Below are positions 1-7,462 of a DNA stretch of 38,959 bases, piece by piece. Within the stretch, counting starts at the first letter, position 1. Every line of letters begins with the position of its first letter. The position numbers and the translations under genes were made by a program. A model generated the notes under the pieces. It was not told the DNA's origin. It worked only from the letters and a program-made list of their open reading frames with translations, and ran no database searches. This stretch comes from Sphingobacteriales bacterium TSM_CSS (GTDB lineage: Bacteria; Bacteroidota; Bacteroidia; Chitinophagales; UBA2359). The stretch spans positions 1 through 38,959 of the forward strand of contig NBMY01000081.1 of assembly GCA_002212985.1 (NCBI GenBank), in the 5' to 3' direction.

Positions 1-64
1 TACTTAAAGCAAAGGAACCTTGGAGCTATTCCGTAAGAAAATTAAGAGTTAGGGAATAAGCTAA

Positions 65-95
65 GCTATCGGATGTTTCAAAAACATCCGATAGC
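65..95. terminator. Perfect 14-bp hairpin downstream of the legB-like gene
   Basis: A perfect 14-bp inverted repeat (65-78 with 82-95) closes on a 3-nt loop. It lies about 80 bp past the stop of the minus-strand dehydratase gene, so it may end that transcript. There is no clean T-run on either side, which makes it an imperfect Rho-independent terminator. The right arm runs into the first copy of the 41-bp repeat. It could equally be a recombination or mobile-element relic. Confidence 0.5.
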
Positions 96-171
96 ATTCT
101 CTGTTGTGTACAACTTGCCTAAACAGTTGCGATAGCATTCTCTGTTGTGTACGGCACGCCTGAACAGTTGC
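90..171. repeat. Tandem pair of 41-bp repeats
   Basis: Two adjacent 41-bp units lie at 90-130 and 131-171. The first 22 bases of each unit (90-111 and 131-152) are identical, and the full units differ at 5 of 41 positions. They sit directly downstream of the legB-like stop codon. Two copies are too few, with no separate spacer, to be a CRISPR array. The function is unknown. Confidence 0.75.
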
Positions 172-173
172 GT

Positions 174-1166
174 TTAAACGTTATACTCCTGCGGTTTGTA
201 GAGTTCTATATGGTTTTGAATCCAGCTAATGGTTTCCTGCAAACCCTGTTCGAGAGTATATTTTGGTTTCCAGCCGGTTAATTCATGCGCCAAGCCGGCA
301 TTGCAAATGAGGTGAAATACTTCGGATTTTTCGGGGCGGAAACGCGTTGCATCGGTCAGCAATTCGGGATTTTTGCCCATCAGGCGGCAAATAAGCTCAT
401 AGGTTTCGGCAATGGAAACATCGCGCCCTGTACCTAAATTCACCACTTTACCCGGCGTGTTGGCATGTGTGCCTACCTGTAAAAAGCCGGCTGCCGTATC
501 TTTTACGTATAAAAAATCGCGTTTGGGGCTTAGGTTACCTAATTTTATGGTAGAAAGAGTTTGAAGTTGCGATATGATGGTAGGTATTACGGCTCTTGCC
601 GACTGGTATGGCCCGAAAGTATTGAAGGGGCGGACAACGGTTACGGGCAGGTTAAAAGCGTTGTAATAGGAAAGCGCCATTAAATCTGCCCCCATTTTAC
701 TGGCAGAATAGGGCGATTGGGGTTGCAGCGGGTGCTGCTCATCTATAGGGGTGTAGCGGGCGGTTCCGTAAACTTCGGAAGTAGAGGTATGAATAAAGCG
801 TTGCAGGGTATCGGATTTTCGGGCGGCATTGAGCAGGTAGGTGGTTCCGGTTACATTGGTTTGCACAAAATCGGTCGGATTTTGGTAAGAGTACGGAATG
901 GCAATAAGTGCGCCGAGGTGAAAAATATAGGTACAGTTTTGTGCTGCGCGGTAGCCAAAATCGGGGTCTTTAAGGTCGCCTTTCAGAATTTCAATTTCCT
1001 TAAGCACATGAGGCGGTAAAAATTCGAGGTTGCCTAATTGCGGGCGCGAACTGTAGCGCACCATAGCCCGAACAGTAAACCCTTCTTCAACCAAAAGACG
1101 GGCTAGATGGCTGCCAATAAAGCCGGCCGAGCCGGTAAGTAAAACCTGTGTGTTGAAGTTGCTCAT
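174..1166 (-). CDS. legB: NAD-dependent sugar-nucleotide 4,6-dehydratase, LegB type
   Basis: This 330-residue extended SDR enzyme has the Rossmann motif TGSAGFIG at residues 11-18, the STSEVYG segment near 127-133 and the catalytic YxxxK pair Y153/K157. The runs ALIAIPYSY and SARAVIPTIISQ are hallmarks of the LegB-like dehydratase family, which makes 4-keto-6-deoxy UDP-HexNAc for legionaminic acid or related surface sugars. The precise substrate cannot be read from sequence. No aminotransferase or synthase partner is visible, though the window edge lies just downstream. The ATG at 1164-1166 is the natural start because the nucleotide-binding motif begins a few residues in. Other UDP- or GDP-sugar epimerases are possible but match less well. 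Confidence 0.85.
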   Translation of the reverse strand: MSNFNTQVLLTGSAGFIGSHLARLLVEEGFTVRAMVRYSSRPQLGNLEFLPPHVLKEIEILKGDLKDPDFGYRAAQNCTYIFHLGALIAIPYSYQNPTDFVQTNVTGTTYLLNAARKSDTLQRFIHTSTSEVYGTARYTPIDEQHPLQPQSPYSASKMGADLMALSYYNAFNLPVTVVRPFNTFGPYQSARAVIPTIISQLQTLSTIKLGNLSPKRDFLYVKDTAAGFLQVGTHANTPGKVVNLGTGRDVSIAETYELICRLMGKNPELLTDATRFRPEKSEVFHLICNAGLAHELTGWKPKYTLEQGLQETISWIQNHIELYKPQEYNV

Positions 1167-1203
1167 GAAATTTTACCCCGAACAATTGCTGTAAAAACAA
1201 GAA

Positions 1204-1226
1204 CGGCATGGAATTTTTCCACGCCG
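1204..1226 (-). terminator. Probable terminator between two minus-strand genes
   Basis: A 10-bp near-perfect inverted repeat (1204-1213 with 1217-1226, one mismatch) with a 3-nt loop is followed on the minus strand by a T-rich tract. It sits between the small secreted-protein gene and the legB-like gene and would separate their transcripts. Confidence 0.45.
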
Positions 1227-1336
1227 CCCAAAATTAGAAAATAATTGGCAATACTGCTATAATTACCGCAATTTACCCCGGCAAGCTGCCATAAAATACC
1301 TGTCGGGCGCTGTACAACCGTGTGTTTGCCATTGTG

Positions 1337-1756
1337 TTATTTTGCCGCCGGAACCGAGAGGAGTACCTGTAAAACTTCGGGTTGCAGGCGGTTTACCGTA
1401 GAAACGGTTTTTGAACAAAGCAACACACCATCTGACCTGAGCAACAATACGGTGTATAATTTATCGGACTGTAACGGGAAATAAAAATTACCGTTGTTGC
1501 CGCTTACACAGTGTTCAACCTCTTTGCTGAAATTGTCAATTAACTCAATGGTCATGTTTCCCAAGGGTTGCAGGGTAGTTTCATCGAGCACCATGCCCAA
1601 CAACAGCAACTTAACATCGCCGGCAGAAGTGGAGGAGCAGTTGGCCGCATTTGCGCCCGGATACTCTTTTAACACACCCGTGGCCCCGGCATTAAAAATG
1701 TTGGACATAAAAAGAAGCAGAAAATTGATGAGGGTAAAGTAGCTTGTGCGTAACAT
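1337..1756 (-). CDS. Small secreted protein with a carboxypeptidase-regulatory-like fold
   Basis: This 139-residue protein starts with an apparent signal peptide (hydrophobic residues about 8-25). From about residue 50 it carries the pattern LGMVLDETTLQPLGNMTIEL followed by NGNFYFPL, which resembles the beta-sandwich domain found in CarboxypepD_reg and TonB-plug proteins of Bacteroidota. No catalytic residues are visible. It is expected in the periplasm or on the surface. The gene stands alone between a likely terminator downstream and a long intergenic stretch upstream. The fold assignment is by pattern only, and the function is unknown. Confidence 0.6.
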   Translation of the reverse strand: MLRTSYFTLINFLLLFMSNIFNAGATGVLKEYPGANAANCSSTSAGDVKLLLLGMVLDETTLQPLGNMTIELIDNFSKEVEHCVSGNNGNFYFPLQSDKLYTVLLLRSDGVLLCSKTVSTVNRLQPEVLQVLLSVPAAK

Positions 1757-2227
1757 GAAGTTTTACAGTTTTGCAGAGTGGTCATTAATCATTTTGGGTA
1801 AATTATGTTATAGAAGGGTGTGTTTGTGTTGCCCATTAATTGGGGTATTTGCTTTGCAGCCGTTGAAAGACTTGGTTTTATTAAATTGTAGTTCTGTTGT
1901 TATTGCCTGAAACTTACAGGTTGCTTTGACTGTGCAATTACTCTTTGTTACGCAATGAAGGCTTGTTGGTGACGAACTTGATTACCGAAATGTTGAATTT
2001 CTTGCATAACATAAATTGCTGTAATGCTTTGTGATAAATAGATAGACGGCTTTTTGCTTAAACAAACAAAATTGAATGAAAATAAACCTAAAACAAGCTA
2101 CAGCCATATTATATGGCTAAGCAGCCTGTTTTTGGGAGTTGTATTGTTGGGCTTATGTTGTATATTGCGCGCAAAACCAGCAATGGCAACCTTGTTTATT
2201 TTTTTGATAAACTATTTATTTGTTCAT
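1757..2227. other. Intergenic region upstream of the arginase-like gene
   Basis: The region lies between two divergent genes. An open frame from a TTG at 2054 runs into the arginase-like gene and would add a hydrophobic N-terminal segment. I treat it as untranslated because the family start is at 2228 and promoter-like boxes lie inside it. I see no other gene or repeat here. Confidence 0.5.
2192..2222 (+). promoter_or_regulatory. Putative Bacteroidota promoter of the arginase-like gene
   Basis: TTG at 2192-2194 is separated by 20 bases from TTTATTTG at 2215-2222. The latter differs from TAnnTTTG at one constrained position. The last base of the -7 box is only 5 bases before the ATG at 2228, so the transcript would have almost no leader. 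The position also argues against translation starting at the upstream TTG. Confidence 0.4.
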
Positions 2228-3385
2228 ATGTTGCAAGATTTTTTAACGCCTGTTTCACCCGAAAAACTGCCCAACCTTGCTGTGCTTACGGCTAACCAAT
2301 GGGGCAAGAAGTTGCTGCGGCCAGCAGACGACGGTTTAAATAACCTTGAGGGGGTAAAAATAGCACTGTTTGGGGTTGAGGAAGACCGAACCGGCCAAAC
2401 CGAATGCTTTTTGGCGCCCGATACCATACGCCGCCAGTTATACCTGTTGTATAATTGGGAGCCGGGTTTTGCCATTGCCGATCTGGGAAATATTGTTGCA
2501 GGCAATACCCGCTCCGACACTTGTTTTGCTGTGCAAAAAGTAGTGGCGGCCTTGCTTCGGGAGGGCATTATTCCCATATTGATGGGCGGCACGCACGATG
2601 TAAGTTATGCCCAGTTTTTAGGACATGCAGAAGCAGAAAGCAGCACTTCTGTGGTGGTTTTTGATGAAAAAATAGACCTTTTTACCACACCCGCCGAAAC
2701 CGGAGCAGAAGACTTGTCGCCCGATGGCTTCCTGTATCCGCTCTTAACCCGAAAGCTCAACTTATCGGGTTTTGCGCACATAGGTTATCAGCGCTATTTA
2801 ACCGACCCCGAAATGGTAAACACCCTCGAAAACCTGCATTTTGAGTGCTACAGCCTGGGCGAAATAAGAAACAATATAGAAGAAGTGGAGCCTCTGGTGC
2901 GCCATGCACAAATGATTTCGCTCGATTTGTCGTGCCTGCGGGCTGCCGATGCGCCCGGGGCAGTTGCTTTGTCGTCAAACGGGTTGTTTGCCGAAGAAGC
3001 CTGCCGTATTGCACGATATGCCGGACTTAGCGACCATGTAACCTCTATTGGTTTTTACCAGTTTAACCCGCCGCAAGACCTGCAAGACCAAACCGCCCGG
3101 CTTATTGCCCACATGATATGGTATTTTGCCGAAGGCGTGATGAACCGAAAAGGAGAGCAGCCCGAAACCGATAAACGTACCTATTTAACCTACATTGTAA
3201 ACTTTAAAGACAGCGACCACGAAATTGCCTTTTTTAAAAGTAAAAAAAGCGGGCGCTGGTGGATGAAGGTTCCGGTGCGAAAAAAATACACCCTCATACC
3301 CTGCTCTTATTCCGACTACGAAACGGCCTGCAAAGATGAAATACCAGACCGCTGGATGAAGGCGTTTTTGCGTTTTAACAACTAA
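2228..3385 (+). CDS. Arginase/formimidoylglutamase-fold protein with a degenerate metal site
   Basis: This 385-residue protein belongs to the ureohydrolase-like family common in Bacteroidota, often annotated arginase or formimidoylglutamase. The start at 2228 gives the family N-terminus MLQDFLTPVSPE. Compared with rat arginase I, the Mn-A ligands are kept (H123 in GGTHD, D146 and D150 in DEKID, D233 in SLDLS). Two ligands specific to Mn-B are replaced: the usual His of DAHxD is K148 and the second Asp of SxDxD is S235. The C-terminal segment, with RWWMKVP and LIPCSYSDY, looks like a family-specific extension. It may bind one metal or lack urea-forming activity. From memory, relatives in Flavobacteria lie beside gliding genes; here no such gene is adjacent. 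Confidence 0.8.
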   Translation: MLQDFLTPVSPEKLPNLAVLTANQWGKKLLRPADDGLNNLEGVKIALFGVEEDRTGQTECFLAPDTIRRQLYLLYNWEPGFAIADLGNIVAGNTRSDTCFAVQKVVAALLREGIIPILMGGTHDVSYAQFLGHAEAESSTSVVVFDEKIDLFTTPAETGAEDLSPDGFLYPLLTRKLNLSGFAHIGYQRYLTDPEMVNTLENLHFECYSLGEIRNNIEEVEPLVRHAQMISLDLSCLRAADAPGAVALSSNGLFAEEACRIARYAGLSDHVTSIGFYQFNPPQDLQDQTARLIAHMIWYFAEGVMNRKGEQPETDKRTYLTYIVNFKDSDHEIAFFKSKKSGRWWMKVPVRKKYTLIPCSYSDYETACKDEIPDRWMKAFLRFNN

Positions 3386-3743
3386 TAGGCATTTTAACAG
3401 CCTTGCTATGCCAATCTGAAGCAAATCCTGTTTTTAGCTGCATTATGTACTTAAAAAGCCCATGCGGCTGCAACACAGAGCCTCATGCCTAAAATAGTAT
3501 AGCAATGTAGCAGAACTCTGTTCAAAGTTAGTTCCACAACTTACTAACCCGGTTAGCAGGAAGAATACTTTTCGTACAGCCGCTAATTTTACACAATTAG
3601 CCCCCCAAACCCGATTGTGTGTTTTGTTTAACAAAACATAAACAATGCATAGCGCGTTGCGGCATTAAAATACGCACTTCAAGGCGCCATACTGGGGAAA
3701 AGTCTGTTTTTTTGACAATTTCTTTCAAAATTTTACTTTTTTC

Positions 3744-3774
3744 TTGTTTTTTTGTAAAAGTAATACTATCTTTA
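3744..3774 (+). promoter_or_regulatory. Candidate upstream promoter of the ECF sigma gene
   Basis: TTG at 3744-3746, a 20-base spacer, and TATCTTTA at 3767-3774 fit the Bacteroidota primary sigma consensus except for the final base. It would give a leader of about 110 nt. It could be a second promoter beside the better one at 3833-3864. Confidence 0.35.
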
Positions 3775-3832
3775 CAAAAAGTTAAGCCACCATAAGGGTG
3801 TTTATTTTTTTTAAAAAAAACTTAAACAAAAA

Positions 3833-3864
3833 TTTGGCCGTTTAAAAAACATTGTTTAATTTTG
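3833..3864 (+). promoter_or_regulatory. Near-perfect Bacteroidota promoter of the ECF sigma gene
   Basis: TTTG at 3833-3836, a 20-base spacer and TAATTTTG at 3857-3864 match the TTTG/TAnnTTTG consensus of the phylum. Transcription should begin near 3868. That excludes the in-frame TTG at 3852 as a start and supports the ATG at 3891. Confidence 0.65.
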
Positions 3865-3890
3865 CATCACCAAACTTAAACAAAACGATT

Positions 3891-4406
3891 ATGGGAACAT
3901 TAGAATTTAACCGTTTAGTTGTTACGCTATCAAGGAACTTAAAACCCTATGCTGTAAATCTTACCAAAGATTCAGATGATGCAAAAGACCTTATACAGGA
4001 AACTGTTTACAGGGCTTTGGTAAATAAAGAGAAATATGCCGACGGCACCAACCTGAAAGCGTGGTTGTTTACCATTATGCGCAACATATTTATAAACAAT
4101 TACAGAAGGAAAGCAAAAAAAAACACCATTATTGACAACACTGAGAATTTGTTTTACCTCAACTCCGGTTCGCAAACGGTATCAAACGGCTCCGAAAGTT
4201 CATTTGTTATGCAAAATGCTATTTCGGCAATAGACAAGCTAAGTGATGAATACCGCGTACCTTTTATGATGCATTATGAGGGTTACAAATATCAGGAGAT
4301 TGCCAAAGATTTAAACCTGCCGTTGGGCACGGTAAAAAGCCGCATCTTTTTTGCGCGCAAAGAACTGAAGAAAGAATTGGATGTGTATAAACATTTAGGA
4401 GGTTAG
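3891..4406 (+). CDS. ECF-family RNA polymerase sigma factor
   Basis: This 171-residue sigma-70 family protein contains only regions 2 and 4. Region 2 has DAKDLIQETVYRAL and KAWLFTIMRNIFINNYRR (core binding and -10 recognition). Region 4 has the helix-turn-helix YQEIAKDLNLPLGTVKSRIF near the C-terminus. It should redirect RNA polymerase to a stress or envelope regulon. No anti-sigma gene follows: the next gene converges from the other strand, and a strong terminator lies right after the stop. The upstream promoter resembles the housekeeping consensus, so autoregulation is not evident. Confidence 0.9.
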   Translation: MGTLEFNRLVVTLSRNLKPYAVNLTKDSDDAKDLIQETVYRALVNKEKYADGTNLKAWLFTIMRNIFINNYRRKAKKNTIIDNTENLFYLNSGSQTVSNGSESSFVMQNAISAIDKLSDEYRVPFMMHYEGYKYQEIAKDLNLPLGTVKSRIFFARKELKKELDVYKHLGG

Positions 4407-4413
4407 TATTTGT

Positions 4414-4460
4414 ACTTCGGGGAGCTACGTTTCAAACTCCCCGAAGTTTTTTGTTTTTTT
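4414..4460 (+). terminator. Rho-independent terminator of the sigma gene
   Basis: A perfect 11-bp G+C-rich stem (4414-4424 with 4437-4447) with a 12-nt loop is followed by TTTTTT, a G and seven more T. It is eight bases after the sigma stop codon. Confidence 0.9.
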
Positions 4461-4533
4461 AGTCTTTCATCTTCGCAAAACCGGTTTTGTATAGCGTACA
4501 ACAAGCAAACAACCTGTACCGGTTTCTGCTTTT

Positions 4534-5772
4534 TTATGGGTTAATGCCTGCGTTTGTTGTTTCCTGCTGTGGGGTTGCCCAATTCTTATAAAATTCAGAT
4601 TGCCAGAACTCATCATAATCCATGCCCGACAGTAACTCGGCGGGGTCTGAATCTATGTTTTGTTCCATAAGCTCAAAAAGCGAAACGGCCTTTTCATAGT
4701 TTTGCTCATCTAAGTACAATGCGGCCAATATGCGGTAAGCCTCGCGGTTTTCGGGTTCTTGTTTTAAAACCCCGGTAAGCAGTTTTTCAGCTGCTTCGGC
4801 TTTACCCATGTTTTCGTAGGCTGTTGCTTTTACAATTTGCAGGTAGGTTGCATCGGGCAACACTTGGGCCAGGTCATCGGCATAGGTAATAATGCGGTCG
4901 TTGTCTTTTGCTTCTAATGCCAAATCCAGCAGGGCAAACCTTGGTACGGGGTTTTGGGGATAAGTTTGCTCAAAAACCGACAGGGCGCTGGTTAACAACT
5001 CGTTTTTAAGGTAATAACCAATACTCAACTGCTGCAAAAGTACCATTTTATGCTGCTGTGCTTCGGGTGGCAGGCTTTTTAGCAGCCGCATGGCTTTACC
5101 AAAAGCCTTTTCGTGTATGGCTATGGAAATTTTGTCTATGGTTTGGCGGTGTTGAAGCAGTGCAAGGTCTGTGCTGTTTAAAGTTTGAACCGTTGTATTG
5201 GCATCGGGCTGTTGGCTTAGGGCGCTCAGCAATACCATTTTTAGGGTTTCTGAAAATGAAAGTCCGCCTTTGAAAATGCAGAAATCTTCTATTCGCACCA
5301 AATCCAGGGCAGTGGCAGAGCTAAAAAATACCTGATGATAATTGAGCGTACCGTTATTGGTAACCCTGAAAATAGCCGAGGGTTTATAGGGTAACCCGGT
5401 TATACCTGCCAAATGGTAAACGCCCGTTCCTTCTAAAGATGCAATAACCTGCGCACCGGCATCTATCGATTCCTTAATACTGCCCGAAAATGTTTGTTCA
5501 AATTTTCGGGGCGCTTTAATATCTCTGAACAACCTTGCCGTTACCAGACTAACATCAAAATGGTCGTTAAAGAAATCGGGCAGACCGTTGTTGATACTCG
5601 CTTCCAACTGTTTGGCAAAAGTATAATAAGGTTCTGCCCGCAGGAGGGTATCTTTAACCACGTTAGCTTGCCCGTTGCCATAACCCGGCTTGTGCGACGG
5701 GTTGCAGGAGAAACAGCAAAGAAAAAGCAACAGTGCAGAAAGCAGTAAAATAAAAAAAGAAACAGGTTTCAT
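4534..5772 (-). CDS. TPR-containing lipoprotein
   Basis: This 412-residue protein has a hydrophobic N-terminus ending in a lipobox-like CFSC (C23), which suggests an envelope lipoprotein. The C-terminal half is helical, with tetratricopeptide-like repeats: pairs such as ALLDLALEAKDNDRI, ATAYENMGKAEAAEKLL and LAALYLDEQNYEKAVSLFE. The N-terminal 200 residues look like a separate alpha/beta domain of unknown function. TPRs usually mediate protein binding, but the partner cannot be inferred. The gene is alone on its strand, convergent with the sigma gene and divergent from the M48 protease. Confidence 0.75.
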   Translation of the reverse strand: MKPVSFFILLLSALLLFLCCFSCNPSHKPGYGNGQANVVKDTLLRAEPYYTFAKQLEASINNGLPDFFNDHFDVSLVTARLFRDIKAPRKFEQTFSGSIKESIDAGAQVIASLEGTGVYHLAGITGLPYKPSAIFRVTNNGTLNYHQVFFSSATALDLVRIEDFCIFKGGLSFSETLKMVLLSALSQQPDANTTVQTLNSTDLALLQHRQTIDKISIAIHEKAFGKAMRLLKSLPPEAQQHKMVLLQQLSIGYYLKNELLTSALSVFEQTYPQNPVPRFALLDLALEAKDNDRIITYADDLAQVLPDATYLQIVKATAYENMGKAEAAEKLLTGVLKQEPENREAYRILAALYLDEQNYEKAVSLFELMEQNIDSDPAELLSGMDYDEFWQSEFYKNWATPQQETTNAGINP

Positions 5773-6143
5773 ATGCCGTTATTAAAAAATAGCAGTGCCG
5801 AAAAATGGCATTTGCAAAATATTAAAAATTGATGCCTAATAGGTAGGGCTGTTTTTTAAAAACCCAACCTTCCTTAACCGCTTACCGATAGTTAAGCGCC
5901 CTTGTTGGTAGCTTCAAATTACAGGCCAATTTTACCCTTTCCGGCAGGTTTGTGTTGCCTATTTATCCTTTGCAGCCCGTTTAAATTGTTTTTTCATTTT
6001 CGGGGCAACAAGCCGCAACTATTTCAAGGTTGCAGTGTCTAAAAAAAACAAAAAGCCTGCCGAGATGTGAGGAAGATACGTTTCGGAAAAAATTGTTACC
6101 TTTAGCAGGCATTCCTATTAATAACCCAATAAAAAAGAACCCG
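5773..6143. other. Divergent intergenic region (TPR lipoprotein / M48 protease)
   Basis: This 370-base region should hold promoters for both flanking genes. TACCTTTA at 6097-6104 is a weak -7 candidate for the protease gene, with no good -33 box. No gene, repeat or RNA is recognised. Confidence 0.4.
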
Positions 6144-7085
6144 ATGAACAAACAAATCAGGCAAATATTACTTGCGGGGCTGCTGATTGCAGTAGTTGCG
6201 GCAGCCTGTTCAAAAGTGCCCTTAACCGGGCGCAAACAGTTTACCCTCATACCCGATGCCACCCTTAACCAACTGAGCAACGACCAATACCGCGATTTTC
6301 TGTCACAAAACAAAGTAGTAAGCGGCACCCCCGATGCGCAGATGGTAAAAAATATAGGGCAGCGCATTTCGCAATCGGTACAGCAATACCTTGCCCAAAA
6401 CAAAGCAGCCGACAGGGTGCAAGGCTTTAAATGGGAGTTTAACCTCATTGACAGCAAAGAGGTAAATGCCTGGTGTATGCCCGGCGGAAAGGTTGCCGTT
6501 TACACCGGTTTGCTGCCCGTTACCAAAAACGAAAACGCCCTGGCAGTGGTTATGGGACACGAAATAGCCCACGCCATTGCAGAGCATGGCAGCGAGCGCA
6601 TGACACAGGGGTTGCTGCAACAACTGGGCGCTGTAGGGCTGGCACTTGCCATGCAAAACAAGCCCGCCCAAACACGCGATATGTTTATGCAAGCCTACGG
6701 CATTGGCTCAACGGTAGGGGTAATGCTGCCTTTTTCGCGCAAGCAGGAAACCGAAGCCGATGAGCTGGGACTAGTGTTTGCAGCCATGGCCGGCTACGAC
6801 CCCAAAGAAGCCGTGGCTTTCTGGCAGCGCATGAGCCAGGCAGGCGGCGCTAAACCTCCCGAATTTTTGAGCACGCACCCCAGCGATGCCACCCGCATAA
6901 ACAACCTGCAAAAGTTTATGCCCACAGCGCTTAAATACTACAAACCCGGTTCCAATACGGGCGGCGCAACCCAAACCACTACCGACGGCAAACAACCTGC
7001 CGGCAAACCCACAGGCACCAACACCAATAAAAACGCCCAGCCGCAACGCATAAAAACCGAAAAAAAAGAAAAAACACCCAAATAA
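6144..7085 (+). CDS. M48-family zinc metalloprotease lipoprotein
   Basis: This 313-residue protein begins with a signal sequence ending in AAAC (lipidated C22), followed by VPLTGRKQF, a run typical of periplasmic M48 proteases. The catalytic motif is HEIAH (H139, E140, H143) and the third zinc ligand lies in ETEAD (E204). STHPSDATRI near residue 255 completes the family signature. The last 50 residues are a low-complexity G/T/K/Q tail. Such enzymes (LoiP/BepA-like) degrade misfolded outer-membrane proteins; that role here is inferred. The in-frame start at 6030 is unlikely because it adds a non-signal leader before the lipoprotein signal. Confidence 0.9.
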   Translation: MNKQIRQILLAGLLIAVVAAACSKVPLTGRKQFTLIPDATLNQLSNDQYRDFLSQNKVVSGTPDAQMVKNIGQRISQSVQQYLAQNKAADRVQGFKWEFNLIDSKEVNAWCMPGGKVAVYTGLLPVTKNENALAVVMGHEIAHAIAEHGSERMTQGLLQQLGAVGLALAMQNKPAQTRDMFMQAYGIGSTVGVMLPFSRKQETEADELGLVFAAMAGYDPKEAVAFWQRMSQAGGAKPPEFLSTHPSDATRINNLQKFMPTALKYYKPGSNTGGATQTTTDGKQPAGKPTGTNTNKNAQPQRIKTEKKEKTPK

Positions 7086-7462
7086 GCCAATAACTCTAAA
7101 TGGCTTATATCCCATCAATATACAGGGCCGGCAGTTGCTATAACCTGCACCAAAAAGCTAGTGCCGGTTGTCCGTTTGCCCTGTATATTGAAACGTAAAG
7201 CATGTTTTACCTCGCTTCATACAAAGTTCAGGGTGGTTGTTTGCCGCCGTTTTGCCCTAACAACAATTGTTTATCGGGCTTTATTGCATTTGTACCCCAC
7301 CACAACACAGGCTTATACCGTTTTTGTGCTTATCTTTGCCATTTCAATTATTTCACCATTGCGGCAGTTGCTTTGGGGGTAAAATAGCGGCAGTTCCAAA
7401 AACCGGTAAGGCAAAGGCAACCAAATTTACCCTGCAACGCTACCCGCTGCTTGTTTATTAAC
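7086..7462. other. Intergenic region and carB leader
   Basis: This 377-base stretch has no convincing gene. TATCTTTG at 7331-7338 matches the -7 consensus exactly but has no good -33 box 19-22 bases upstream. If used, carB mRNA would have a leader of about 120 nt. I see no clear attenuator hairpin with a T-run in it. Confidence 0.4.
7331..7338 (+). promoter_or_regulatory. Candidate -7 box for carB
   Basis: TATCTTTG is an exact match to TAnnTTTG. The -33 box is missing at the expected spacing, so support is weak. Confidence 0.3.

Larger units (their letters stand above)
3386..3890. other. Intergenic region upstream of the ECF sigma gene
   Basis: About 500 A+T-rich bases without a convincing gene. 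The 3' third holds two Bacteroidota-type promoter matches for the sigma gene, described separately. The rest shows no repeat or RNA gene that I can recognise. Confidence 0.5.

Noticed and set aside
90-171. CRISPR-like tandem repeat
   Set aside because: There are only two units, with no distinct unique spacers and no cas genes.
2054-2227. N-terminal membrane extension of the arginase-like protein
   Set aside because: It starts at a TTG, includes a likely promoter and precedes the family N-terminus.
3443-3634. Minus-strand 63-codon frame upstream of the sigma gene
   Set aside because: It has no known motif, signal or promoter and lies in A+T-rich spacer DNA.
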